From JAGDMJ01 sp963809695 (GTDB lineage: Bacteria; Bacteroidota; Ignavibacteria; UBA10030; UBA6906), in assembly GCA_963809695.1 (NCBI GenBank), contig CAWEKI010000010.1, positions 310,001-374,000 on the forward strand: a DNA stretch of 64,000 nt. Direction: 5' to 3'. The notes below the pieces were generated by a model. It was not told the origin of the DNA, did no database searches, and saw only the letters and a program-made list of their open reading frames with translations. A program made the translations under genes and the position numbers. This document shows, in pieces, positions 1 to 10,300 of this stretch; the first letter of the stretch is position 1; every line of letters begins with the position of its first letter.

Positions 1-273
1 CGGGCAGCTGTACGGCTGGTACTGGTAGGTCTGTTTGATCGGAGAGACAAAGATGGGCCCGTGTTGAATGAATCTGTCAACGGTAGACCTGTTCGCGTCG
101 AAGATCGCTCTGTACCATTGGTACTGACCTATCCACTGCTTCGCCCGGGCGATCTCAGAGGAATCGGCCATGAGGCGGGGATGTGCAGAAGGTACGGCAG
201 CGGTGGACAATGCGCAGACGCTGCAGCACCAAAGGACGAATTGGAAAATCGTGGCACACTTTAGTAAGCGCAT
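1..273 (-). CDS. Secreted heparinase II/III-like or alginate-lyase-like protein, 5' part only
   Basis: The reading frame opens at an ATG (271-273, minus strand) and stays open for 91 codons to the window edge, so the C-terminal part is missing. Residues 1 to about 28 look like a Sec signal peptide: a Lys at position 5, a hydrophobic core and an A-x-A-like region. Just after it comes HPRLM at residues 31-35, then a helix containing EIARAK. An HPRL start followed by such a helix is typical of the N-terminal alpha-toroid of heparinase II/III and alginate lyases. It starts 78 bases after the stop of the glycosidase-like gene on the same strand, so the two may form a small polysaccharide-degradation operon. 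The family call rests on the N-terminus only; the catalytic domain is not visible. Confidence 0.5.
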   Translation of the reverse strand, partial: MRLLKCATIFQFVLWCCSVCALSTAAVPSAHPRLMADSSEIARAKQWIGQYQWYRAIFDANRSTVDRFIQHGPIFVSPIKQTYQYQPYSCP

Positions 274-326
274 AAGTTACTCCGAGTGTCTTGAATCCGA
301 TAAGTCTCGCGTGCGTGGAATATTGA

Positions 327-348
327 TGCCTGGCAATTGCCTGGCAAC
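327..348. repeat. Tandem 11-bp direct repeat with a palindromic unit
   Basis: Two adjacent copies, TGCCTGGCAAT and TGCCTGGCAAC, lie in the 78-base gap between the glycosidase-like gene and the partial lyase gene. The overlapping 11-mer TTGCCTGGCAA (337-347) is itself an odd palindrome (TTGCC-T-GGCAA). It could be a regulator site or a small RNA structure within the operon; chance is also possible. Confidence 0.45.
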
Positions 349-351
349 GTC

Positions 352-3300
352 TCATCTCGGTGTAAGAATCGGCAGATCGATCCAGGCAAGCCCCACGTCG
401 CGCTTCAAATGGCTCCGCGCGCCGGCCGGAATACCCAGACCGGCATAGCCGTCGTAGAAGAGCGCAAGCCTGTTTCCTGCCTTGACAACGGAGGGAAGCC
501 CGATGATCTGTCTCGACCATGAACAAGTTGATCCGTCAAGGACAAGAGCTTTCTGTTTCGGCTTCCACTGTTCGAGATTCTTTGTCCAGTAAACCCAAAT
601 CGCATCCGTGTATTCTAACCCGTCGCGAATTCCGACATGATTGGTGAAGAGGAACCACGTTTTGCTGCTCTTTTCATAGTAGAGCGAAGTGTTCTCCACC
701 TGCTCTGCAGGAGGCACAATAGGCTTTCTGTCGATTGACCAACGTTTGTCAAGATCGCTGGTACGGGCGATGCCAATCGTCCTCAGGATGGGCTTGTCCG
801 TGGAAGCGCTGTAGAACATCAGGTACCCTGTTTTCAGAGGAACGATGTGCCCGGGGCTTGCTGTGGCGGAGTAATAGGTCCCCCGCTTCGGACTGAAAGG
901 GATGATGTCGTAGCGTTTCTTCCACGGGCCGGTGGGGGAATTTCCTTCTCCTTTCATGGTGAGATAAGGAAAATCAGGCACGAGGTCTGGCGCGGGTGAT
1001 GTGTGGGGGGTTCCCAGGTAAAACATGTGCCACTTCTGTCCGTCATTGAACGTCACGCCATACGACGCCGAGGCGCGGTCGGGATGATCCTTGTCGCCGA
1101 GGGGAAGGACTGGTCCATGCGCAGTCCAGTCGGTCAGGTTTGTGCTGGTTGCCAGGCAGGCCAGCCATCCTGTAGCGCCGGCCCCATCGTAATGCATGTA
1201 ATATTTCCCTTCATATTCCCACACCCAGATATCTCTGGCGCCGAGCGAATCGCATCCAGCGGGTCCGCTTCCGTGTTTGAAGACGACTCCATGGTCTTTC
1301 ACGGCAAGTTGATAGTGCGCGGCGGGTCTGTTGTCCTGATAGTCATCCGGCTCCAGGAGAGGGGTGATCCTGCTGCCGACTACGCCGCGGGAGGTCCCGC
1401 TGTTCGTGATCCGGACCATGGCACATCCACGGACAAGCGGCACGGTGAGCTCCACGGTCCGATGGTTGAAGCGTGCCACGATCGGAATCGGAGCATCAGC
1501 TCCCGGATGGAGGGCGTCGATGGTAAGATCCGTCGAGAGCCGTGAGACGTGACGCAGTCGCACTTTGACACTCCCGTCCCGTGGGCCAAATGTCACCGGC
1601 ATCACCCACCCTCCGGGGACTTCGAACAGATTCACCTTGGCCGAACCGTCCGGAACATCGACGCAGTGTGGTGCGAGGACCCATTTCTTTCCGCGCAAGG
1701 TTTGAAGGAGTGGACCGTAGTCGAGGTATTGCCGGTCCACCCATTCGCCGGGCCTGAGCGAGTGATCGTTTCCCGGAAACGGAGCCGTGGGAAAGACTCC
1801 CAGGTAAAGATACTTCTGAAAGAAGACGTCAGGATCGGGACGAAGATGTTTTTCTTCGCCAGTCCATCCAAGGGTCGGTTTTCGGATCCCCAGCAGGGCC
1901 GTCAGGTTGAGGGGGGAGCCGGCATACGTGAACTCGTCAAAGAAGCCGTCCGTATGCTTCAAAAGGTCGATCCGCTTGTCATGGTTGTTCACAAAGATCA
2001 CCTTCCCAGCATCATGCATGAGCGGGCCAAGCTTTGCGAGGAGATCGCGCCACGACCAGAGGAGAGAACGCGTGGGTGCGTTGTCAAACCAACTTATCGC
2101 ATCGTCGGCGTTCTGGTTGTACAGGCGGAGCCAATCCATGCGGTCGATACAGATGCCGGAGGCGTCAGGCAATTCGTCAATGTGACGCTTTGCCTGATCG
2201 AGGAGGAATCGTTGATACGAAGGGTCTCCCGGATCCATAGCGATGCCATCCCCCCAGGTGTAGTACGGGCCATGAACGTGGGACCTCGGAGTAACGCTTC
2301 GAATCTTCTCCTCATTGGCTTTGGCGGGTATGCGAAGAATCGCCCCGGAGAGGAAGGTGTAAAGGAAGTCGTTGCAGTTGCGCCACAGGTCTGATTCGTT
2401 CCCGGGCTTTCCTGGAGTTGCGGAATCGAAGACGTTGGCACCGAATTCCGTCACGTTGAAGTAGCTCAGAACATGAAAGCCCATTGATCGCATCCTGGCT
2501 GAGTACTCCCGCATTGCCGCAACGGATGTCATCCCGCCACCGTACCGCATCCATTGCGCAGTGTCGCTCGTGACCGGCGGCAGAAACATGCCCATGTATG
2601 GAAAGTCGAAGCTCGCCTTCCAGTTGACGCCGAATGCCATCTTCTTCAGTTTTGCCGTATCAAACTCCGCCTCGTGGGCTGAATAGGCTCCTGTCCCGGC
2701 AACCTGGTCTGCGGCGGGCAGAGACGGGTCGAAGTAGCCCGGGTAGCGCTCCGCCATCCAGCGCAATCCGCCGCGCCAATCGGCCCTGTGTGGCACCAGA
2801 TCGAGCGTGAACGTCACCGGAGCCTTTTCGGAAATGCGGTGAAAGAGCCGGGAGAACACGAGTGTGCCTTGTTCGTTCACTGCGAGCCGCAGATCCAACA
2901 TTTTATCATCCGGGCAAAGCGCAACGCTAAGCGCTTCATCGTCCTGGGGTTCCATGATCGTCACAAGCGGGATGCTGATCAGATTTCCCTGAAACGGGAT
3001 GAATCCAATCTTCGGATCGTCATAGCGATAGGCCGGTGCACCGAACCAGAGTGTGTCCGTCATAAAAGGAATTGCCACAAGGGGATCGCTCCAATTTCCC
3101 GTGGTATCAGCCGGTTTGATGCCAAGGACGGCCTGCTGTGAAAGAGAAAGGTTTGCGATTCTTCCCCGCCTTGGATCTCCCCATGGTGCCCAGAGCTTCG
3201 CACGACGAGGGTCAGGAAACGCGAACTGCGTTTCGATCGGCGTGCTCCACGAAGCACCGCTTCCCCGGATCTCTGCTTCCCATCGGATGCTCTCGCCGGA

Positions 3301-3630
3301 GGGAATAAGCCGCTCAACGGTAACGCACCGGTTCGAATCCCGGTCAGAGATCCAGTGGCGTGTGAACGAAACACCTTTGCCCGATAGCCTTTTCACCGTG
3401 GCCGGGCCGGTCATATGACAACCGGACAGAACAAGAATGGCGCGGACAGGACGTTCTCTGTGCCTTGAGCCATACGTCAATGCCACGATCTCGCCACGGG
3501 ATGAAACCGTGGCTGTGAGACCACCTCCTGAAACTTTGTACGCGGAGCGGGCACCCGCTGCAATGGGGAGGAGCACGACAAGGACAAGGACACAAAGCAT
3601 GGCATTGGAGCGCAAGATGGTCATGATCAA
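352..3630 (-). CDS. Large secreted glycosidase-like protein: TIM-barrel-like domain plus C-terminal GH43-like beta-propeller
   Basis: The product is 1092 residues. The N-terminus (to about residue 28) is a signal peptide; in-frame Met codons at 3 and 11 are alternative starts. Residues 30-280 look beta-rich. Residues about 285-650 resemble a glycoside hydrolase barrel with strand-end acids: GICIDRMDW (Asp496, Asp499) and FFDEF (Asp565, Glu566) are candidate catalytic positions. From about 775 to the end there is a propeller-like region with repeated blades (KYYMHYDG, KWHMFYLG, GYLMFYSAS, TWFLFTNH, RLALFYDG), as in GH43/GH117/GH130-type folds. The combination suggests degradation of a complex or modified glycan outside the cytoplasm, in line with the neighbouring lyase. 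The exact GH family and substrate cannot be read from the sequence. Confidence 0.6.
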   Translation of the reverse strand: MIMTILRSNAMLCVLVLVVLLPIAAGARSAYKVSGGGLTATVSSRGEIVALTYGSRHRERPVRAILVLSGCHMTGPATVKRLSGKGVSFTRHWISDRDSNRCVTVERLIPSGESIRWEAEIRGSGASWSTPIETQFAFPDPRRAKLWAPWGDPRRGRIANLSLSQQAVLGIKPADTTGNWSDPLVAIPFMTDTLWFGAPAYRYDDPKIGFIPFQGNLISIPLVTIMEPQDDEALSVALCPDDKMLDLRLAVNEQGTLVFSRLFHRISEKAPVTFTLDLVPHRADWRGGLRWMAERYPGYFDPSLPAADQVAGTGAYSAHEAEFDTAKLKKMAFGVNWKASFDFPYMGMFLPPVTSDTAQWMRYGGGMTSVAAMREYSARMRSMGFHVLSYFNVTEFGANVFDSATPGKPGNESDLWRNCNDFLYTFLSGAILRIPAKANEEKIRSVTPRSHVHGPYYTWGDGIAMDPGDPSYQRFLLDQAKRHIDELPDASGICIDRMDWLRLYNQNADDAISWFDNAPTRSLLWSWRDLLAKLGPLMHDAGKVIFVNNHDKRIDLLKHTDGFFDEFTYAGSPLNLTALLGIRKPTLGWTGEEKHLRPDPDVFFQKYLYLGVFPTAPFPGNDHSLRPGEWVDRQYLDYGPLLQTLRGKKWVLAPHCVDVPDGSAKVNLFEVPGGWVMPVTFGPRDGSVKVRLRHVSRLSTDLTIDALHPGADAPIPIVARFNHRTVELTVPLVRGCAMVRITNSGTSRGVVGSRITPLLEPDDYQDNRPAAHYQLAVKDHGVVFKHGSGPAGCDSLGARDIWVWEYEGKYYMHYDGAGATGWLACLATSTNLTDWTAHGPVLPLGDKDHPDRASASYGVTFNDGQKWHMFYLGTPHTSPAPDLVPDFPYLTMKGEGNSPTGPWKKRYDIIPFSPKRGTYYSATASPGHIVPLKTGYLMFYSASTDKPILRTIGIARTSDLDKRWSIDRKPIVPPAEQVENTSLYYEKSSKTWFLFTNHVGIRDGLEYTDAIWVYWTKNLEQWKPKQKALVLDGSTCSWSRQIIGLPSVVKAGNRLALFYDGYAGLGIPAGARSHLKRDVGLAWIDLPILTPR

Positions 3631-3979
3631 GCTCCCGAGTTGCGTATGGGGACCTGCAGCGCTGTGTGGAGTGACACGAGCATCGAGAAGAAAGGCACGA
3701 GGCAGGTAGTTGTAGAGGAAATACTACGAAAGGAAAAGCCGAAAAACAAGAGGCGAGGAGGCAGCGAAAGACTCCTCCGTGATTCAACCTTCCCCGGAGA
3801 GCTCCCTTTTCGCATCACCGGGCGAACGCCGGTGGTTTGTGTCGACATGAGCCGAGGAACTCAGTGTCGCTCTGTTCGTCTTTACATGTGCTCTCTTCTT
3901 TTCCTTGTATTCTCGGTTACTTTTCAGTAATTTCTTTGATGGCAGATCACCGTTTTCTTCCTTTTCCCGGATTTCTCCA
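3631..3979. other. Intergenic region between divergent glycosidase-like gene and proS
   Basis: About 350 bases without a convincing gene. It must hold the promoters of both divergent genes. A weak sigma70-like pair for proS is TTGTAT (3905-3910) and TAATTT (3928-3933), 17 bases apart. A 6-bp hairpin CACCGG/CCGGTG lies at 3816-3834 with no T-run. A 96-codon frame at 3640-3930 shows no domain, no signal and no clear ribosome site, and I do not count it as a gene. Confidence 0.5.
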
Positions 3980-5683
3980 ATGCGCTTAAGCTCCGGCTTC
4001 GTACCAACTGTAAAAGAGACGCCTACAGATGCCCAGATACCGAGCCACCAGTTGATGATCCGGGCGGGAATGATCCGGGCCCTGGCGGCCGGAATATATG
4101 TTTTTCTGCCGTTGGGTTACCGCGTCATGAAAAAGGTCTCAGAGATTGTGCGTCAGGAAATGGATGCGATCGGCGGACAGGAGCTCCATCTGCCGGCCCT
4201 GAGTCCGGTCGAATTGTGGGAAGCGACCGGACGGGTCAAAGCTTTCGGGGATACCCTGTTCCACCTCAAGAACCGCGCGCTCGTTCTTGCGCCGACGCAT
4301 GAAGAGGTCATCTGCTGGCTTGCCAAGAACCACGTCAAATCATACAAAGACCTCCCGCAGATCTGGTACCAGATTCAGACGAAGTTCCGGAACGAGCCGC
4401 GCCCGCGTTCCGGGGTGTTGCGCGGCCGCCAATTCCTGATGAAGGACAGCTACACGCTGGACAGCACCGCGGAAGGACTGGATAAGGGCTATAATCTTCA
4501 TGCAGAGGCATACAAGAAGATCTTCACCCGTTGCGGCATCAAGTTCTTCATCGTTGGAGCATCCAGCGGGGCAATGGGGGGAAGCGGATCGCAGGAGTTC
4601 ATGATGGAATCTGAGTCGGGAGAGGATGTGTTGGCACTGGACGAAAAGGGGGGGTATGCCGCCAATCTTGAAGTGGCAACATCCCGGGTGCCTCCAGCGC
4701 GCAGGTTTGATGTACACGAGCCCTTGAAAGAAGTCCACACGCCGAATGTCAAGACCATCGACCAGCTCGCGGAGTTCCTTGAGGTTGACCATTCGAGGCT
4801 CGCAAAATCCGTTGTGTACTGGGCTGGCGATGATCCGGTGTTGGTCCTCATGATGGGAAACGACGAGCTCAACGAATCGAAGTTTGTAGCAATAGCCGGG
4901 GGGGACGCCCGGCCGATCGAGGCAGAGCGTCTCAGGGAACTCACCGGCGCGGATGGTGGATCGATCGGTCCTGTTGGGCTCGCCTCCCGCGGCAAGAAAT
5001 TCAGAATCATTGCGGACAAGCGGCTTGAGGGAGCCAATAACCTGATCAGCGGGGCCAACAGGAACGACTACCATCTGATGAATATCGACCTGCAGCGAGA
5101 TTGCACGATTGATGGCTATTACGACCTCCGCACAGTGCAAGCGGGGGAGCAAAGTTCGGTCAGCGATGCGCCGTTGCGCATCGTGCGGGGAATTGAACTG
5201 GGGCATATCTTCAAACTTGGCACAAAATACTCAGATGCGCTCAATGCAAAGTTCCTTGACGAGAGCGGCAACGAGCGGCCGATCATTATGGGAAGCTATG
5301 GGATCGGGATCGAGAGGATCATGGCCTGCCACATCGAGCAGAACCACGACGAAAACGGCATCATCTGGGACCGGACCATTGCGCCGTACATGGTGCACCT
5401 GATTTCGGTCGGCACGAAGTCCAAAGAGGTGATCGAGACTGCAGAGGCGATCTACAGCGATCTCACCGGAGCCGGAGTGGATGTGCTGTACGATGACCGG
5501 CGGGATATCACCCCCGGATTCAAGTTCAAGGACGCGGACCTGCTTGGTATGCCTTACCAGGTGATAGTCGGAGAGAAGAACCTGGCGCAAGGGATGATCG
5601 AAATCAAGGAGCGGGGCTCGGGGCAACGGACGCTTGTGGATCGCGCTTTGATTCTGGAGAGAATAAAAGCACTTGTGGCATAG
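3980..5683 (+). CDS. proS: Prolyl-tRNA synthetase, bacterial type with editing insertion
   Basis: Class II aminoacyl-tRNA synthetase that charges tRNA-Pro in the cytoplasm; 567 residues, normal for the bacterial type. The ATG at 3980 gives the usual beginning (MRLSSGFVPTVKE...); the frame is open for 25 codons upstream but that part is unlike the family. Class II motif 1 is near GIYVFLPLGYRV, motif 2 near FRNEPRPRSGVLRGRQFLMK, and motif 3 at GSYGIGIERIMACH. The central stretch (about residues 225-385), with DHSRLAKSVVYW, is the INS editing domain that removes mischarged Ala. The C-terminal anticodon-binding domain contains YDDRRDITPGFKFKDADLLG. The next gene follows after 30 bases on the same strand. 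Confidence 0.96.
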   Translation: MRLSSGFVPTVKETPTDAQIPSHQLMIRAGMIRALAAGIYVFLPLGYRVMKKVSEIVRQEMDAIGGQELHLPALSPVELWEATGRVKAFGDTLFHLKNRALVLAPTHEEVICWLAKNHVKSYKDLPQIWYQIQTKFRNEPRPRSGVLRGRQFLMKDSYTLDSTAEGLDKGYNLHAEAYKKIFTRCGIKFFIVGASSGAMGGSGSQEFMMESESGEDVLALDEKGGYAANLEVATSRVPPARRFDVHEPLKEVHTPNVKTIDQLAEFLEVDHSRLAKSVVYWAGDDPVLVLMMGNDELNESKFVAIAGGDARPIEAERLRELTGADGGSIGPVGLASRGKKFRIIADKRLEGANNLISGANRNDYHLMNIDLQRDCTIDGYYDLRTVQAGEQSSVSDAPLRIVRGIELGHIFKLGTKYSDALNAKFLDESGNERPIIMGSYGIGIERIMACHIEQNHDENGIIWDRTIAPYMVHLISVGTKSKEVIETAEAIYSDLTGAGVDVLYDDRRDITPGFKFKDADLLGMPYQVIVGEKNLAQGMIEIKERGSGQRTLVDRALILERIKALVA

Positions 5684-5713
5684 GGAACAGCAATGGTCAG
5701 CAGGTAATTGATT

Positions 5714-7135
5714 ATGGAGGCTTCAAGATTCCTGGTCAACGGCGTATGGTGTGCCTCGGCCACGCGACGGGAAGTCGTCAATCCTTTTACGGGCAAGCCT
5801 GTCGGGGAGGTGTTTCAGGCGTCCAAAGAGGATATCGATGCCGCCATCGGGGCTGCTTTGAACGCTTTCGGGGAGACGAAGGCCCTCGCGTCTTATGAAC
5901 GGAGGGAAATCCTTTCGAGAATCAGCCATGAAATTGGATCGGAGAGGAACGAGTTTGCAGAACTCATCACGTCGGAGACGGGAAAACCGATCACATTCTC
6001 GAAAGCAGAGGTAGAACGAGCGATCTTCACGTTCGCGGTGGCTGCGGAGGAGACTATACGCATGGGGGGAGAGATTCTGCCTCTGGACATGGCCGCATCC
6101 TCAAAAGGACGGACTGCCTTGGTGCAGAGATTTCCTTTGGGACCTGTCGGTGCGATAACCCCATTCAATTTCCCGCTGAATCTCGTCGCCCACAAGCTCG
6201 GCCCGGCGATTGCGGCGGGTTGTCCGGTGGTACTGAAGCCCTCCTCAAGTGCCCCATTGACGGCCCTTCATCTGGCAAAGATTGTTGTTGAGGCCGGACT
6301 GCCCAAAGGAGCGTTGAACGTCGTACCTTGCTTAGGAAACGAAGCAAGTCAACTAATTACAGATGAACGACTTAAACTCATTTCCTTTACGGGAAGTCCC
6401 GTGGTCGGGTGGGACATGAAGAGCCGGGCGGGGATGAAGCGGGTGGTTCTGGAACTGGGTGGAAATGCGGGTGTTATCGTATGTGAAGACGCGGATCTCG
6501 ATCTTGCCGTTGCGAAGCTGATCCCCGGTACGTTCGGCAACGCGGGGCAATCGTGTATTTCCGTACAGAGGATTTACGTCCAGGAATCCATCTTTGACGC
6601 TTTCATGACAAGGTTTACGGCCGCGACACGAAATGTTGCGGTAGGGGATCCCTGGAACGAGAAGACAATCGTTGGGCCGATGGTAGATGAAGCGGCAGCC
6701 AGGAAAATTGAGGGGTGGATTCAGGAAGCGCTGGAGCACGGCGCCCGGATCCTGTGCGGAGGTACGAGGGAGGGATGCCTCCTGGAACCGACGTTGTTGG
6801 CAGACGTCCCGCCAGAAATGAAGGTGTACTGCCAGGAAGCTTTCGCGCCCTTGGCGATACTGGAGCCGTTCATCAGCATCGATGAAGCAATCGCAAAAGT
6901 GAATGGGTCTTCATTCGGCTTGCAGGCCGGAATCTTCACGAATGATGCGCGTGCAATATTCCGGGCGTACCGCGAATTGGAAGTTGGGGGGGTCATCGTC
7001 AATGATGCATCATCCTACAGGATGGATCACATGCCATATGGTGGCGTGAAGCAGTCGGGATTTGGCAGGGAAGGAGTGCGGTTCGCGATTGAAGAGATGA
7101 CCGAGATCAAACTGCTTGCGCTGAATCTGCCGTAA
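5714..7135 (+). CDS. NAD(P)-dependent aldehyde dehydrogenase family protein
   Basis: Oxidises an aldehyde to its carboxylic acid; 473 residues from the ATG at 5714. A TTG two codons earlier (5708) is closer to the weak AGCAGG ribosome site and is an alternative start. Family motifs are present: PFNFPLNLVAHKLGPAIAAG with a following VLKPSSSAP for cofactor binding, VVLELGGNAG with the general-base Glu, and FGNAGQSCISVQRIYV with the catalytic Cys. The C-terminal GGVKQSGFGREG motif is also there. The substrate is not evident; lactaldehyde/glyceraldehyde-like family members look closest from memory. It probably shares a transcript with proS, but no functional link is obvious. Confidence 0.88.
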   Translation: MEASRFLVNGVWCASATRREVVNPFTGKPVGEVFQASKEDIDAAIGAALNAFGETKALASYERREILSRISHEIGSERNEFAELITSETGKPITFSKAEVERAIFTFAVAAEETIRMGGEILPLDMAASSKGRTALVQRFPLGPVGAITPFNFPLNLVAHKLGPAIAAGCPVVLKPSSSAPLTALHLAKIVVEAGLPKGALNVVPCLGNEASQLITDERLKLISFTGSPVVGWDMKSRAGMKRVVLELGGNAGVIVCEDADLDLAVAKLIPGTFGNAGQSCISVQRIYVQESIFDAFMTRFTAATRNVAVGDPWNEKTIVGPMVDEAAARKIEGWIQEALEHGARILCGGTREGCLLEPTLLADVPPEMKVYCQEAFAPLAILEPFISIDEAIAKVNGSSFGLQAGIFTNDARAIFRAYRELEVGGVIVNDASSYRMDHMPYGGVKQSGFGREGVRFAIEEMTEIKLLALNLP

Positions 7136-7389
7136 TTCCCGCAGCTCCACATTCGATCAGACTCTGCCCCTGCAGGTTCTCTCATCGAGAGATCGGTGTA
7201 AGGAGGCAGGCGTTTCATTGTGCTGCAATCGGAGATAGAAGCAATCGTTCAATCGGGAGATGAGAGTGTTGCAGCTTGTGCACTTCGTGGACTGCAAAAG
7301 TTGTTGATAAGTAGTTGCGTGGGACTATTGCTTTTAGCGTGTGGCTTTCCATAATTGGTTGGGTTTTTTCGTCGGACTTCAGACTAACA

Positions 7390-10300
7390 ATGTCTCAATT
7401 TGTCCATCTCCATAATCATTCGCATTACAGCCTTCTCGATGGCGCGTGTCGTATCGATGATATGATCCATGCGGCTGTCGAAGACGGGATGCCTGCCGTT
7501 GCGCTGACCGATCACGGCGTGATGTTCGGTGCGATTGAATTCTACAAGAAGGCGACGAAAGCGGGGATCAAGCCGATCATCGGCATGGAAGCCTATGTGG
7601 TCACGAAGGGGAGCCGCCTGGAGAAAGGGCTGCAAGCCACGGAAACGGGTGGGAAAAGGGCGGTCTATAACCACCTGGTTTTGCTTGCGAAAGACGAGAC
7701 CGGCTACAGGAACCTGATCAAACTCTGCAGCATCGGGCACCTTGAGGGGTATTATTACAAGCCGCGCATTGATACGGAGGTACTGCGGAAGCACAGGGAA
7801 GGCTTGATTGCCCTCTCGGCCTGCATGAGCGGCGTCATCTCAGCCCATTTGGTGTCCGGCAATGACGCCGAAGCATACGCATCGGCAGAGATCTACAAGG
7901 AGATCTTCGGCGATGACTTCTATGTCGAGATTCAGGACCACGGCATAGAACGAGAGGCAATTGTCAGGCAAAAAGCCCCCAAGCTGGCGAAAGATCTCGG
8001 GCTGAAATTGATTTGCACGAACGACGTGCACTATTTAAAGCATGAGCATGCCATCGCTCACAATATCATGCTCCTGATACCGGATGCCAGCAGTACGAGC
8101 ACACCAGACTACACCAAACTGCGGTATCAAACGGATCAGGCCTACTTTAAGTCCTCGAAAGAGATGAGCGAACTCTTTGCGGACTTGCCTGAGGCGTTGG
8201 CCTCCACGCTTGAAGTGGCCGAGAAGTGCAATCTGACCCTCAACCTCAAGCAGAACCACATGCCGCGTTTCCCGATTCCGGACAACGCGGGGGTGGCGAC
8301 GCTGGATGAGTACTTTGAGAAACTCGTAAGGAAGGGATTTGCCGATCGATATGCGGTACCAACCGAAGACCTGCAAAAGCGTTTGAATCACGAGATCGGC
8401 GTCATCAAGCAAATGGGGTACGCCGGCTATTTCCTGATCGTACAGGACTTCATCCAGGCCGCACGGAACAAGGGCGTGTATGTCGGACCGGGACGTGGCA
8501 GTGCCGCCGGCAGCGTGGTGTCGTACTCGCTCAGGATTACGAATGTCGATCCGATGAAGTATGACCTGCTCTTCGAGCGTTTCCTGAACCCTGACAGGGT
8601 TAGCATGCCGGATATAGACGTTGATTTCTCGGATACAAAGCGGGAGTTGGTAATCCAGTATGTCCGCGAGAAGTATGGCACCGATTCGGTCTCTCAAATC
8701 ATCACGTTTGGCACACTTTCTTCTCGTGCGGTGTTGAAAGATGTGGGAAGGGTGCTCGGCCTGCCGCTGAGCACGATCGAATCAATAACGAAGCAGATAC
8801 CTGTTGAGCTCGGGAAGGTACGCCCTCTTGCGGATGCATTGAAATCGATTCCTGAGCTTAAATGGATCAACGAGAGCAACGATCCGAAGATCAAGACGCT
8901 TGTCGACGCGGCACTTGTACTGGAAGGGATGAACCGGAATGCAGGGATGCATGCGGCGGGAGTTGTGATCGCCCCGGGGAACATCAGCGACCATGTCCCT
9001 CTGTATAAAACGCCGCAGACCGAGACCATGACGCAATACAACATGAAGGACCTCGAGGCGGTCGGGCTGCTCAAGATGGATTTCCTGGGCCTGAGAACAC
9101 TCTCCGTGATGGAGAACGCCGTTGGGCTGATCAAGCGCACGGCAGGAGTGGACATTGTGCTGGATGACCTCCCGGAGGATGACAAGAGGACTTTTGACCT
9201 GTTTGCCCGAGGGGATACGGTCGGCGTGTTTCAATTTGAAAGCTCCGGAATGCAGGATTGGCTCCGGAAGCTGAAGCCAACCTGTATCAGCGATCTGGTG
9301 GCAATGAACGCTCTCTACCGTCCGGGTCCGATGGAGATGATCGGAGATTTTATTGCCAGGAAGCATGGCACGGAGCAGAGCACATATCTGCATCCAAAAC
9401 TGGAGCCGATCCTCAAAGAGACCTACGGGGTAATCGTTTACCAGGAACAGGTGATGAAGATTGCCAGTGAAATCGCAGGGTTCACACTGGCCAAGGCGGA
9501 TCTCATGCGGCGCGCCATGGGGAAGAAGGACAAAAACCTTATGGCTACCCTGAAAGAGGAATTCATTCAGGGAAGCGTGAAACTCGGGACGACGAAGAAG
9601 CTGGCGGGGGAGATATTCGACCTGCTCGAGAAATTCGCCTCCTACGGCTTCAATAAGTCCCACAGTGTGGCCTATTCGGTGGTAGCCTATCAGACGGCAT
9701 ACCTGAAGGCACACTACCCGGCCGAGTTCATGGCTGCAACACTCTCTTCGGAAATCGGAAATACAGACCGGATCGTCAAGCTGATCGACGATTGCAGGAA
9801 GATGGGCATCAAGGTACTTCCGCCGGATGTGAACTTCAGCGACTTGGATTTCACAGTTGTGGAAGGGGATATCAGGTTCGGCCTCTGCGCAATCAAGAAT
9901 GTAGGCAGCGGAGCCGTTGAATCGATCATCAAGGCGAGGGATAGTGAAGGGAAGATCGTGAACATTTTCGACTTCTGTCGGAGGCTGGATCTGCGGATCG
10001 TCAACAAGAAATGCCTTGAGAGCCTTGTCCAGGCAGGCGCTTTTGATGGATTTACAGGGCACCGGGCACAGCATTTTGAGAATCTTGAGCGGGCTGCTGC
10101 GTTCGGCGTGTCCGCACAATCCGAGAATTTGAACGGGCAGTCTGGATTGTTTGATTCCCTTGATACGTCTCCCTCGAGTGCTATCGCCTATCCCGCACTG
10201 ACGGAATTCGAGTCCTGGCCGGAATCAGAGAAGTTGCAGAGGGAAAAGAATGTCCTGGGTTTCTACGTTTCCGGGCACCCGCTGCTGAGATTCGAGCAGG

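Noticed and set aside
3327..3344. tRNA T-arm-like sequence (ACCGG, TTCGAATC loop, CCGGT)
   Set aside because: It lies inside the glycosidase-like coding frame, the loop has 8 bases, and no acceptor, D or anticodon arms surround it.
3640..3930. 96-codon frame between the glycosidase gene and proS
   Set aside because: No ribosome site or domain; it covers the likely promoter region of both genes.
7220..7354. Possible small frame of 44 codons before dnaE, after an AGGAGG at 7201
   Set aside because: The ribosome site is 13 bases from a GTG, and the product shows no convincing signal or conserved residue.
8782..10119. Minus-strand open frame of 445 codons
   Set aside because: Antisense to dnaE with no recognisable motif.
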